Of a stretch of 64,000 nt of DNA, positions 47,832 to 56,294 are shown piece after piece. Origin of the DNA: an uncultured Bacteroidales bacterium (GTDB lineage Bacteria > Bacteroidota > Bacteroidia > Bacteroidales > Muribaculaceae); contig CACYRK010000017.1 in the NCBI GenBank assembly GCA_902776835.1, positions 1-64,000 of the forward strand, read 5' to 3'. The number at the start of each line of letters is the position of its first letter. The first letter of the stretch is position 1. Under the pieces are notes generated by a model. It did no database searches and had not been told where the DNA came from. It worked only from the letters and a program-made list of their open reading frames with translations. A program made the position numbers and the translations under genes.

Positions 47832-47860
47832 CCTCCAGCTCCACAACACACAATCGCAAG
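47832..47860 (+). other. Right attachment site (attR) of the ssrA island
   Basis: Same 29-nt sequence as 39457-39485 with one mismatch, followed by a second copy of the ssrA terminator stem (AATCGCAAG 47852-47860 with CTTGCGATT 47878-47886, then a T-run). The rest of 47861-48110 has no gene that I can support. Confidence 0.82.
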
Positions 47861-48111
47861 CGGCTAAACAACAACTGCTTGCGATTGCTTTTTTTATGCC
47901 CCACATTACATTCCACTCCATGTAACTTCGACCAATACGTTGCCTGTCGATCAATGCGTTAGCAATGCGGCGTCAGCCCAGTCTGTCAAAGCGGCAAATG
48001 ATTGCCAACCATGCTGTTATCACACGCTCCTCCAGTTCGTCGGACCACATCCCCTAATTAGGGCCGTTGCGATGGCTGTTCATGGTTGGTTTTGGTTTTG
48101 GGGTTGGGAAA

Positions 48112-48143
48112 TTTGGTGGGTTGGGAAAAAAGTTATACCTTTG
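48112..48143 (+). promoter_or_regulatory. Promoter of the cobalamin regulon
   Basis: TTTG (48112-48115), 20-nt spacer, TACCTTTG (48136-48143), an exact match to the Bacteroidetes consensus. Transcription would begin about 48150, just ahead of the riboswitch aptamer. Confidence 0.82.
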
Positions 48144-48149
48144 CGGCGA

Positions 48150-48330
48150 AATTTTGTGGTAATTGTGATGACTCCGTTGTCACAATGCAAGGGAATCCTG
48201 TGAGAATCAGGAACTGTACCTGCAGCTGTAATCCCCGTAAAGTCGGGTTTCACGCATGCCACTGGCCGTTGCGATGGCTGGGAAGGCGAAACCGAAAAAG
48301 GGTAAGTCAGAAGACCTGCTACAATTATTG
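48150..48330 (+). promoter_or_regulatory. Cobalamin (B12) riboswitch
   Basis: Contains the conserved core AGGGAATCCTGTGAGAATCAGG near 48190, a CTGTACCTGCAGCTGTAATCC-like segment (in outline), the GCCACTGG element, and the B12 box AAGTCAGAAGACCTGC at about 48304-48319. It lies between a strong promoter and the first TonB receptor. High adenosylcobalamin should reduce expression of the receptor and possibly the whole downstream gene set. Confidence 0.93.
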
Positions 48331-48371
48331 TAAAATCACTAAAAGTGCGACCACTCAGGAACAAGTGGGGC

Positions 48372-50516
48372 ATGACAATGAAAAAAAAGACATATATCTT
48401 TTTATTGCTGGCTTTTTGCGTGCGTTTTGCCGCTTTCTCTCAGACTGACTCGATGCAGGTCAATCTGACTGAGGTGGTTGTGACTGGTACGGGCACTCCG
48501 CATCTGCTTCAGGACGCCCCTGTTCAAACCGAGGTGATTACGGGCAAGATGCTTCGTAACTATGCCGGCAAGAGCATCGAGGACATCCTGGGTGGCCTCA
48601 CTGCGTCGTTTGCTTTCAATCAGGACGATATGGGTTCGCAGATGCAACTCAACGGCTTGGGAAACTCATATATCCTGATCCTGATCGACGGTAAGCGCAT
48701 CCACGGTGATGTCGGCGGCCAGAACGAACTGTCGCTCATCGACCCGCAGAACATCGAGAAGATTGAAATCGTGAAGGGTGCCTCGAGTGCGCTCTATGGC
48801 TCAGATGCCATCGCCGGTGTGGTAAACATCATCACCAAGAAGCATCGCGACGAGGGAGTGCTCGTTGAGAACACCACCCGTGTGGGCAGTTATGGCGATG
48901 TGCGTCAGCATAATGGGTTGTCGCTCCGATATGGGAAGGTGAGTTCGTACACCAACTTCCAACTGCAGCACAGCGACGGGTGGCAGAACACCGCTGTCGA
49001 GCACACGCTGCCCAACGAAGACCCCATCACTGACTCCCGCAACAAAACGGTGAACCGCTACACCAACTGGCAAGTGTCGGAGCGCATTACCTATCAGCCG
49101 TCGCGCGACTGGGAACTGTATGCCGATGGCAGCACCTATTGGAAGCGCATCTATCGCGTGAGTGGCCGCCACCCTCACTACGATGTCAAGACGTGGGATA
49201 TGGAATACCACAACGGCTCGGCGTCGGTGGGCGGCAAGTGGCAGCGCTCCAAGACCGATTTCATTTCTCTGGATGTGGATTGGAACCGCCACGCCTACTA
49301 CTATTACTACACGGCCACCACTCTTGTCGAGGACTACGAGAAGAGCGCTGGCACACCCTATTACCCATATTATCCTTATCTGCCCGACCAGAAAGAACTC
49401 CAGAGCGACCAGCAACGCACAATGGCCACATTGAAGAGTGTGTTCACGCTGCCTTATGAAAACCGCTTGAGTGCGGGCGCCGAATATCGCTACGACTGGC
49501 TGAAAGCCCCTACGCGCGTTAAGGGCGGCAAGGCCAGCGACTGGACGGCAGCAGTATATGTTCAGGACGAGTTCAACCTTATCCCCGACGTGAATATCAC
49601 CGCCGGACTGCGTTTCAACCAGAATGAGCAGTTCGGTGCCAAATTTACCCCGAAAGTGTCGGCCATGTGGAAGCCCGGCAACATTTGGCGCCTGCGCGCC
49701 ACTTGGAGCCAAGGCTTCAAGACCCCGGCGATTCGCGAACTTTTCTACCGCTATGTGCGACAGATGAGTGGCACTTATCTCTACTTGGGCAACCCCGACC
49801 TGAAGCCGCAATCGAGCAACTATTTCGCAATCGGTGGCGAATATGGCCACAATGGATTGAACATCACCGTGACGGGGTATTACAACAAAGTGAAGGATAT
49901 GATTGCCCTGGTGACCATCCCCAACTATCAGGCTCCCGACGAGTACATCGCGCAATACGACCCTGTGAAAACGCGTCAATACCAGAACATCGAGGATGCC
50001 AAGACGGTGGGCGTGGATGTGAATGTGCGCTACAATTGGCGAGAGTTCGCGTTCGGCATGGGCTACAGTTACCTTGATACCGACGCGCATCAGTACGACA
50101 CCAACCATGACAAGATGCGCCAGGTGACCATCGACGGCACAGCGCATCACAAAGGCAATTTCTTTGCTACGTGGAGTCATCGATTCACTCCTGATTACCA
50201 ACTTGGCATTGGTCTTTATGGCCGCATGTCGAGCACCCGCTACTACCAAGACGACGGCAATGGCAAGGGCTATCAGATTTGGCGCATCTCCACCAGCCAC
50301 ACCTTTGGCCACTCCACGGCGATGAGTTATCACATCGAGGCCGGAGTCGACAACATTTTCAACTATTGCGACCGCACGCCTCATGGCCTGCACTTGGGCA
50401 CAACCACACCGGGCACCACGGTCTACGCATCGTTCACCATCCGGTTCAATCATGGAAAAAGGCTTAACAATAAATATAATATTAACACAAAAAAACAAAA
50501 TGATGATGAAGATTAA
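48372..50516 (+). CDS. TonB-dependent receptor, BtuB-like (corrinoid uptake)
   Basis: About 714 residues. I chose 48372 or 48378 (MTMKKKTYIF...) because the signal peptide begins there; the frame extends 27 nt further upstream. A TonB-box-like VVVTGT follows the signal, then the plug domain (SIEDILGGL, LNGLGNSYILILIDGKRI, IVKGASSALYGSDAIAGVVNIIT) and a 22-strand-type barrel. There is no SusC-like N-terminal extension. Location directly behind the B12 riboswitch makes a corrinoid the likely ligand. Its 3' end overlaps the CbiK gene by 17 bp. Confidence 0.88.
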   Translation: MTMKKKTYIFLLLAFCVRFAAFSQTDSMQVNLTEVVVTGTGTPHLLQDAPVQTEVITGKMLRNYAGKSIEDILGGLTASFAFNQDDMGSQMQLNGLGNSYILILIDGKRIHGDVGGQNELSLIDPQNIEKIEIVKGASSALYGSDAIAGVVNIITKKHRDEGVLVENTTRVGSYGDVRQHNGLSLRYGKVSSYTNFQLQHSDGWQNTAVEHTLPNEDPITDSRNKTVNRYTNWQVSERITYQPSRDWELYADGSTYWKRIYRVSGRHPHYDVKTWDMEYHNGSASVGGKWQRSKTDFISLDVDWNRHAYYYYYTATTLVEDYEKSAGTPYYPYYPYLPDQKELQSDQQRTMATLKSVFTLPYENRLSAGAEYRYDWLKAPTRVKGGKASDWTAAVYVQDEFNLIPDVNITAGLRFNQNEQFGAKFTPKVSAMWKPGNIWRLRATWSQGFKTPAIRELFYRYVRQMSGTYLYLGNPDLKPQSSNYFAIGGEYGHNGLNITVTGYYNKVKDMIALVTIPNYQAPDEYIAQYDPVKTRQYQNIEDAKTVGVDVNVRYNWREFAFGMGYSYLDTDAHQYDTNHDKMRQVTIDGTAHHKGNFFATWSHRFTPDYQLGIGLYGRMSSTRYYQDDGNGKGYQIWRISTSHTFGHSTAMSYHIEAGVDNIFNYCDRTPHGLHLGTTTPGTTVYASFTIRFNHGKRLNNKYNINTKKQNDDED

Positions 50517-51600
50517 ATCATTGATGATTGCCATGCTGGCAATCTGTATGGGTTTGGGCATGGTCTCTTGTAGCGACGATAAGGACGAGCCCAATAACGA
50601 AAACAACTACACCATTTACCAAAAGGCTGTCACACAGACCGTCAAGTCGCAAAAGAAGAGCGACAAGGCCATCCTGCTGGTTGCCTTTGGCTCGACTTGG
50701 GAGCAGGCTTACAATGCCTTCGATGCAACCGTTGCAGCCTACAAGCAGGCTTTCCCCGGTTATGACGTGTATCTGTCGTTCTCATCTGCCATCTGCATCA
50801 ACCGTGCCGCTGCCGGTGAGAATGTTGATCCCCGCAACTTCTACGCTCCTCCTTTCTGGCTCAATGCATTTGCCGAGGTTGAGTACATGGAAATCGTTGT
50901 TCAGTCGCTGCAGGTGATTCCCGGTGAGGAATATACCCGCGTGATCAACTATATCAAGGACTTCGCCAATAACGCTAACGGTGACATCAGCGACAAGTAT
51001 CTGTCGATGGTTGAACTCAGATTAGGTGTGCCCCTGTTGCAAGATGCCGAGTCCGACGTCAACAAGGTTGCCGAAGAACTCAACAAACTTTACAAGAACC
51101 AGGCTGCTGAAGGTGTTGTCGCATTCATGGGTCATGGTAACCCCGACTCTTATGATACCTACAAGGCTAATGTGCGTTACACTCAACTTGAGGAGGCACT
51201 GCAGCAATACAGTACAAACTACTTTGTGGGTACCGTCGACATGATGAACAACTTCAAGACCAACGTTTACGCCCGCATGACTGCCGCCGGCATCACCAGC
51301 GGCAAGGTGTATTGCCACCCCTTGATGTCGATTGATGGTGACCACGGTCACAACGACATGGCTGGCGACGACGATGACAACTGGGACGGCTCGAAGTTCA
51401 CGCCCAACGACGAGGGCGAGGTTGAGGACACGTCTTGGAAGATGTACTTCCACCACCTGGGCTACACCTGCGACAACTCGACCATGATCAACAAAGGTCT
51501 GCTTGAACTCCCCACCATTCGTCAAGTGTGGATGAACCACACCAAGGCCGCTATCGCCGGTGAACCTCTGGACTACTATCACAGCAAGAATCCCGAATAA
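50500..51600 (+). CDS. cbiK: Lipoprotein sirohydrochlorin cobaltochelatase CbiK
   Basis: 366 residues from the ATG at 50500 (MMMKIKSLMIAMLAICMGLGMVSCSDD), a lipoprotein signal with SC lipobox. The chelatase body has AILLVAFGSTWEQAYNAFDA, the metal-binding His in VVAFMGHGNPDSY and HPLMSIDGDHGHNDMAGDD. CbiK inserts Co2+ into sirohydrochlorin in anaerobic cobalamin synthesis. Export is unusual for a biosynthetic enzyme but has precedent in periplasmic CbiK of Desulfovibrio. Placed between two TonB receptors, it may instead handle imported tetrapyrroles. Translation is probably coupled to the receptor (17-bp overlap). Confidence 0.9.
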   Translation: MMMKIKSLMIAMLAICMGLGMVSCSDDKDEPNNENNYTIYQKAVTQTVKSQKKSDKAILLVAFGSTWEQAYNAFDATVAAYKQAFPGYDVYLSFSSAICINRAAAGENVDPRNFYAPPFWLNAFAEVEYMEIVVQSLQVIPGEEYTRVINYIKDFANNANGDISDKYLSMVELRLGVPLLQDAESDVNKVAEELNKLYKNQAAEGVVAFMGHGNPDSYDTYKANVRYTQLEEALQQYSTNYFVGTVDMMNNFKTNVYARMTAAGITSGKVYCHPLMSIDGDHGHNDMAGDDDDNWDGSKFTPNDEGEVEDTSWKMYFHHLGYTCDNSTMINKGLLELPTIRQVWMNHTKAAIAGEPLDYYHSKNPE

Positions 51601-51611
51601 TTGGGTTTTTA

Positions 51612-53678
51612 ATGATAAAAAAAATTCTTTTCCTTACAGTGGCACTCTCGATGGGGAGTGCCGCTTTTTCCCAAATCCACAAGATGGAACGTAGCGACTC
51701 GTCGATGATGGGTCGCACTTATACTTTAAACCCGGTGGTCGTGACAGGCTCGGGCCACCATCAGCGTTTGAAGAGTACAGCCACGCCAGTGCATGTGCTC
51801 AGCAGCCAGGAAATCCGAGAGCAAGGCATCACCACATTTGACGGTGCTATCACCCGCATGATGCCGCAAGTGTCGATGTCGCCCAACTCGATGGGCACCT
51901 TCTTGCGTCTGAATGGCTTGGGCAATAAGTACATTCTGATCTTGATAAATGGTCAGAAACTTATAGGCGACATCTCAAGCAACATCGACCTGAACCGCAT
52001 CAATATGGATCGCGTGAAGCGCATCGAGGTGCTCGACGGCGCCGCATCGTCGCTCTATGGCTCGGACGCCATAGCCGGTGTGATCAACATCATCACCGAC
52101 CAGCCCACCCAGCAAATGGTGAGCGTGACCAGCAACACCCGCGTGAGCGGTCATGGCATCTTCACCGAGAATGTGACGCTCGACATCTACAAGAATGGCT
52201 TTGGCTCCTACACCTCGTTCTCTCACGACCGTGCCGACAGTTACCAGAACAACGACCTGGAATACGTCAAAGGTTCTGACACCGAAACACAGCAGACCAT
52301 TGCTCCCTTCTTCACCGGCTACCGTGCCAACAACGTGGGACAGAAATTCACTTACTCTCCCAACGAACACTTGGCGCTGAACGCCGGAGTGGACTTCATG
52401 CGCAAAATCACCGACCGCCCCGACACACGCCCCGACATCACCGGTGGCACCGACTATGAGATGCGCTACCGCGGATTGCGATGGAATGTGGGAGGAATCT
52501 ATAAGTTCACCAACCGCAATTCATTGCAGGCCGACTTCACGGCCGACCGCTTCCGCTACGGCAAGCAGTATGATGTCGAGACCAAGAATTTTGCCATTGG
52601 CGACTATGTGGAGTCGAAAAAACAGAAGTCGTTGGAATTCCAACTCAAAGCCATCTTGGGCCTGATGAAGAATTCCACAACGATTTTTGGAGCCGACTGG
52701 CGGCAGGACTACCTTACAGCCACCTCGGGCAATATCAACCAGAATGCTTACACGCTGGCGGCTTTTGCCCAGCACGAGATGACTTTCTTCAACGTCCTGA
52801 CGGCCACCGTTGGGCTACGTCTTACTCAGCATGAGACCTTCAACACCCATCTCACCCCCAAGGTGACGTTGATGTACTCTCCTGGCAATTTCCGCCTGCG
52901 CGCCACCTATTCGGCTGGTTTTCGCGCTCCAGGTCTTGATGAGATTTACTACCACTATTTCTCCATCAACCGTGGCAAGCCGCAAATTATCTTCGGCAAC
53001 GAAAACCTGTCGCCCGAGAAGAGCAACTATTTCTCGCTCAATGCCGAGTATCGCACCAATGTGCTTGCCGTGAGCGTGACAGGTTACATCAACCGCATCA
53101 GCGACATGGTTGTGCGCCAGAACATCGACGTGGACGCGGCAACGCTTGCCATGCTGCAAACTGAGTTTCCCGAGATGACAGCCGACCAGGCTGCAAAATT
53201 AGAACGCTACTCGCTGTATCAGAACAGCGACAAGGGCGACGTGAAAGGTGTACAAGTCAATGTGTCGGCCAATATATTCCGGGGCTTCAACCTCTCGGCC
53301 AACTATGCTTACACCTATGCCCGCACCAAGAGTGGCGACGAGTGGACCGTGCTCGAACGCAGCATCCGCAATGCGGCCACCGTGGCTGCCAACTATTACC
53401 ACCAGTGGAACAATTATGGGCTTAATGTGAACCTCAACGCCCGCTTCCAGTCGAAGACTTACTATCCTGACTATGAGGACGCTCCTGGCTACGGTATCTG
53501 GAACCTGAACACCACTCACACGTACACTGGCCTGAAGCATGTCTTGATTGAGCCAAGCATCGGTGTCGACAACATCTTCAACAAGGTAGACCGACGCATC
53601 GACTCGTCAAACCGCAAATACGCTCTCTACACCCCCGGACGCATGGTGGTTGTGGGGCTGAAGTTGAAATTCAAATAA
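51612..53678 (+). CDS. Second TonB-dependent receptor of the cobalamin regulon
   Basis: 688 residues. A signal peptide (MIKKILFLTVALSMGSAAFSQ), TonB box VVVTGSG, plug (EIREQGITTFDGAITRMMPQ; LNGLGNKYILILINGQKLIGD; VLDGAASSLYGSDAIAGVINIIT) and barrel ending in KLKFK. It resembles but is not a copy of the first receptor, so ligands may differ (corrinoid, haem or sirohydrochlorin). It starts 11 bp after cbiK. Confidence 0.88.
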   Translation: MIKKILFLTVALSMGSAAFSQIHKMERSDSSMMGRTYTLNPVVVTGSGHHQRLKSTATPVHVLSSQEIREQGITTFDGAITRMMPQVSMSPNSMGTFLRLNGLGNKYILILINGQKLIGDISSNIDLNRINMDRVKRIEVLDGAASSLYGSDAIAGVINIITDQPTQQMVSVTSNTRVSGHGIFTENVTLDIYKNGFGSYTSFSHDRADSYQNNDLEYVKGSDTETQQTIAPFFTGYRANNVGQKFTYSPNEHLALNAGVDFMRKITDRPDTRPDITGGTDYEMRYRGLRWNVGGIYKFTNRNSLQADFTADRFRYGKQYDVETKNFAIGDYVESKKQKSLEFQLKAILGLMKNSTTIFGADWRQDYLTATSGNINQNAYTLAAFAQHEMTFFNVLTATVGLRLTQHETFNTHLTPKVTLMYSPGNFRLRATYSAGFRAPGLDEIYYHYFSINRGKPQIIFGNENLSPEKSNYFSLNAEYRTNVLAVSVTGYINRISDMVVRQNIDVDAATLAMLQTEFPEMTADQAAKLERYSLYQNSDKGDVKGVQVNVSANIFRGFNLSANYAYTYARTKSGDEWTVLERSIRNAATVAANYYHQWNNYGLNVNLNARFQSKTYYPDYEDAPGYGIWNLNTTHTYTGLKHVLIEPSIGVDNIFNKVDRRIDSSNRKYALYTPGRMVVVGLKLKFK

Positions 53679-53684
53679 ATATCT

Positions 53685-53692
53685 TATCTTTG
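53685..53692 (+). promoter_or_regulatory. Possible internal promoter element before the CbiH-CbiC gene
   Basis: TATCTTTG fits TAnnTTTG, with TTG at 53664-53666 (18-nt spacing). Transcription would start almost at the ATG (53701), predicting a very short or leaderless mRNA that escapes the riboswitch. Weak evidence. Confidence 0.35.
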
Positions 53693-53700
53693 CAGTTGAT

Positions 53701-55101
53701 ATGGGAAAGATAATAGTAGCAGGCATAGGCCCTGGCAGCAAAGACGACATTACACCCGCTGTGCTCAAGGCATTAGGGCAGGCCGATGTCGTTGTGGGAT
53801 ATAAGTACTATTTTCAGTTTATCAACGACATCGTGCCACAGGGGTGTGAATGCATCGACACCGGGATGAAAAAAGAGCGCGAGCGCGCCGAGCAGGCATT
53901 TGAGTTTGCCGAGCAAGGCAAGACGGTTGTGGTCATCTCGTCGGGCGACGCAAGCATCTATGGTATGACACCTCTAATCTATGAGATGCGTCGTGAGCGC
54001 AAATCGAGCGTTGAAATTGAATCACTGCCAGGCATCTCGGCATTCCAGAAGGCGGCATCGCTGCTTGGTGCGCCCATAGGGCATGACATGTGCATTATCT
54101 CGATGAGCGACCTGATGACGCCCTGGGCGGTGATCGAGCGCCGAATCCAGGCTGCCGCAGTAGCCGACTTTGTCACTGCCGTCTATAATCCCAAATCAAT
54201 AGGCCGTTATTGGCAACTGTACAGGTTGCAGGAGTTGTTTCTGCAACATCGCGCGCCATCCACACCAGTGGGCTATGTACGTCAGGCTGGCCGTGATGAG
54301 CAGGAGGTTAAAGTGACCACCCTTGGCGAGTTTGACCCCGAAGACGTCGACATGTTCACGGTGTTGCTCATCGGCAACTCACAGTCCTACATCGGCGACA
54401 ATCGCATCATCACCCCTCGCGGCTATTATCGCGAGGGCGACGATGCCAGCATGAAGCCTGGCCAGCAAATCATGATAAACTCATTCCGCACAATCGAGAG
54501 TGAGTTGAACAATCGTGACATACCCCTTGACCACAAGTGGGCCTTGCTGCATGCCATACACACCACAGCCGACTTCGATATGGAGCGCATTCTCTACACC
54601 GATCCAGGGGCTGTGGCATCGCTCTATGATAAGATTGTCAGTGGCAAGTTGACCACTATCGTTACCGATGTCACCATGGTGGTGAGCGGCATCCGCAAGG
54701 GTGCGCTCGAGCGCCTTGGCGTGGAGGCGAAGTGCTATCTGCACGACCCACGTGTGGCCGCGATGGCCTCGGCTCAAGGCATAACCCGCACTCAGGCGGG
54801 AATCCGCCTGGCCGTTGAAGAGCACCCCGATGCGCTGTTCGCCTTCGGCAACGCCCCCACGGCACTAATGGAACTGTGCGCCCTCGTGCGCAAGGACAAG
54901 GCTCACCCGGCAGGCATCATTGCCGCGCCGGTGGGTTTTGTGCATGTGTGCGAGTCGAAACACATGGTTAAGCCGTTCAAGCACATTCCAAAAATAATTG
55001 TTGAGGGTCGCAAGGGTGGAAGCAACCTTGCCGCCACGCTGTGCAATGCCATCTTGTGCTTTGACGATGCCGCTCAACTAAAACCCGGACGTGACTTATG
55101 A
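53701..55101 (+). CDS. Bifunctional precorrin-3B C17-methyltransferase / precorrin-8X methylmutase (CbiH-CbiC)
   Basis: 466 residues. The N-terminal tetrapyrrole methylase (IIVAGIGPGSKDDITPAV; VVISSGDASIYGM; LPGISAFQKAASLLGAPIGHD; VTAVYNPKS) is CbiH/CobJ. From about 245 the sequence is CbiC/CobH (MINSFRTIESEL, HAIHTTADFDM, VTDVTMVVSGIRK, GNAPTALMEL, APVGFVHVCESK). CbiH methylates C17 with ring contraction; CbiC moves the C11 methyl to C12, giving cobyrinate. It overlaps the next gene by 4 bp. Confidence 0.92.
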   Translation: MGKIIVAGIGPGSKDDITPAVLKALGQADVVVGYKYYFQFINDIVPQGCECIDTGMKKERERAEQAFEFAEQGKTVVVISSGDASIYGMTPLIYEMRRERKSSVEIESLPGISAFQKAASLLGAPIGHDMCIISMSDLMTPWAVIERRIQAAAVADFVTAVYNPKSIGRYWQLYRLQELFLQHRAPSTPVGYVRQAGRDEQEVKVTTLGEFDPEDVDMFTVLLIGNSQSYIGDNRIITPRGYYREGDDASMKPGQQIMINSFRTIESELNNRDIPLDHKWALLHAIHTTADFDMERILYTDPGAVASLYDKIVSGKLTTIVTDVTMVVSGIRKGALERLGVEAKCYLHDPRVAAMASAQGITRTQAGIRLAVEEHPDALFAFGNAPTALMELCALVRKDKAHPAGIIAAPVGFVHVCESKHMVKPFKHIPKIIVEGRKGGSNLAATLCNAILCFDDAAQLKPGRDL

Positions 55102-56294
55102 AATTCTTTGTGATTGGCATAACCGATGCACCACAGCCTTATTTCCCACCCGAGGTGCTGGAAATCATCAAGCAGGGGCAACTGTTCTCGGGCGGCAAGC
55201 GACATCACGAACTGGTGGCTGGGTTTTTGCCCGAAGGGGCGCAGTGGATCGACATCACCGTGCCGCTCGATGCTGTGTTTGAGAAGTATCGTAATCACGA
55301 TGAGGCAGTGATATTTGCCAGCGGCGACCCCTTGTTCTTTGGCTTTGCCAACACCATCAAGCATCGCCTTCCCGAGGCTGAGATAGTTCTCTACCCGGCG
55401 TTTAACTCATTGCAAACTTTGGCTCATCGCCTTGTGATGCCTTATCACGACATGCGCATCGTGTCGCTCACCGGCCGTCCTTGGCCCGAATTTGACACGG
55501 CTCTGATAGAGCGTGCTACCAAGATTGGAGTTCTTACCGACCGCGAGCACACGCCTGCCGCCATAGCCGGGCGAATGCTTGACTACGGCTACGATGGCTA
55601 CACCATGCACGTGGGTGAGCATTTGGGGAATCCCGAGAGCGAGCGCATCACCACGCTGTCGCTCGCCGAGGCGGCTACACGGACGTTCGACTATCCGAAT
55701 TGCTTGATATTGACAGGTAACGATCTGCGGCCACGCCGATTCGGCATTCCCGAGGGTGAGTTTGCCCTTCTCGATGGCCGTGAGAAGATGATAACCAAGA
55801 TGCCCATCAGGCTGCTCACGCTTCAGGCACTTGAGTTGCCCCGCCGCCGAGTGATGTGGGATATAGGCTTTTGCACCGGCAGTGTCTCGATTGAGGCACG
55901 CCTGCAATTTCCTCACGTTCACATCGAGGCCTTTGAATGTCGGCCCGAGGGCGAGGCGCTGATGCGCGAAAACAGCCGCCGGTTTGGTGCGCCAGGCATC
56001 AATTGCCACATTGGCGATTTCCTTGATATTGATATCAGCCAATTGCCTCAACCCGATGCGGTGTTCATCGGCGGGCATGGCGGGCATCTTAAGGAAATCA
56101 TGAAGAAAGTGCTAACGACCCTCACTCCCGACGGGTGCATGGTGATGAACAGTGTTACAAGCGCCGCTGTTCACACCGACAGCCACCGGCTCTTCAATGA
56201 GGCGTGCGAGGAACTTGGGTTGACCCAAGAGCCTCCCATGCGCATTATTATCAACGATAACAATCCAATAGTCATACTGAAATGTCGAAGATAG
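55098..56294 (+). CDS. Bifunctional precorrin-6Y/7 methyltransferase-decarboxylase (CbiE-CbiT, CobL type)
   Basis: 398 residues. CbiE domain (1-195) has IFASGDPLFFGFANTIKHRLP and YPAFNSLQTLAHRL. CbiT domain (about 215-398) has the SAM-binding WDIGFCTGSVSIEARLQFP and VFIGGHGGHLKEIM. The enzyme methylates C5 and C15 and decarboxylates the C12 acetate side chain. CobL-type fusion is common. Overlaps its neighbours by 4 and 13 bp. Confidence 0.93.
   Translation: MKFFVIGITDAPQPYFPPEVLEIIKQGQLFSGGKRHHELVAGFLPEGAQWIDITVPLDAVFEKYRNHDEAVIFASGDPLFFGFANTIKHRLPEAEIVLYPAFNSLQTLAHRLVMPYHDMRIVSLTGRPWPEFDTALIERATKIGVLTDREHTPAAIAGRMLDYGYDGYTMHVGEHLGNPESERITTLSLAEAATRTFDYPNCLILTGNDLRPRRFGIPEGEFALLDGREKMITKMPIRLLTLQALELPRRRVMWDIGFCTGSVSIEARLQFPHVHIEAFECRPEGEALMRENSRRFGAPGINCHIGDFLDIDISQLPQPDAVFIGGHGGHLKEIMKKVLTTLTPDGCMVMNSVTSAAVHTDSHRLFNEACEELGLTQEPPMRIIINDNNPIVILKCRR

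Larger units (their letters stand above)
39457..47860. mobile_element. Genomic island of about 8.4 kb integrated at the 3' end of ssrA
   Basis: Bounded by a 29-nt direct repeat (39457-39485 and 47832-47860, one mismatch) that begins inside the tmRNA T-arm/acceptor. The right end carries a tyrosine recombinase gene (46261-47646). The interior is visibly AT-richer than the flanks and uses AT-rich codons. Cargo: a four-gene operon of exported proteins including a caspase-like and a transglutaminase-like protein, plus a DUF6088 protein and a recombinase remnant. No conjugation or replication genes are seen, so it is an integrative, non-self-transmissible or mobilised element. ssrA is a classic tyrosine-recombinase target. 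Confidence 0.85.

Noticed and set aside
47828..47900. Second tmRNA or tRNA gene at the right island end
   Set aside because: Only the last roughly 17 bases of the tmRNA 3' end and a terminator are present; there is no acceptor 5' strand, tag frame or T-arm.
48372..53678. TonB receptors as SusC-type glycan receptors
   Set aside because: No SusD gene, no carboxypeptidase-regulatory N-terminal extension, and the B12 riboswitch and cobalamin genes point to corrinoid transport.
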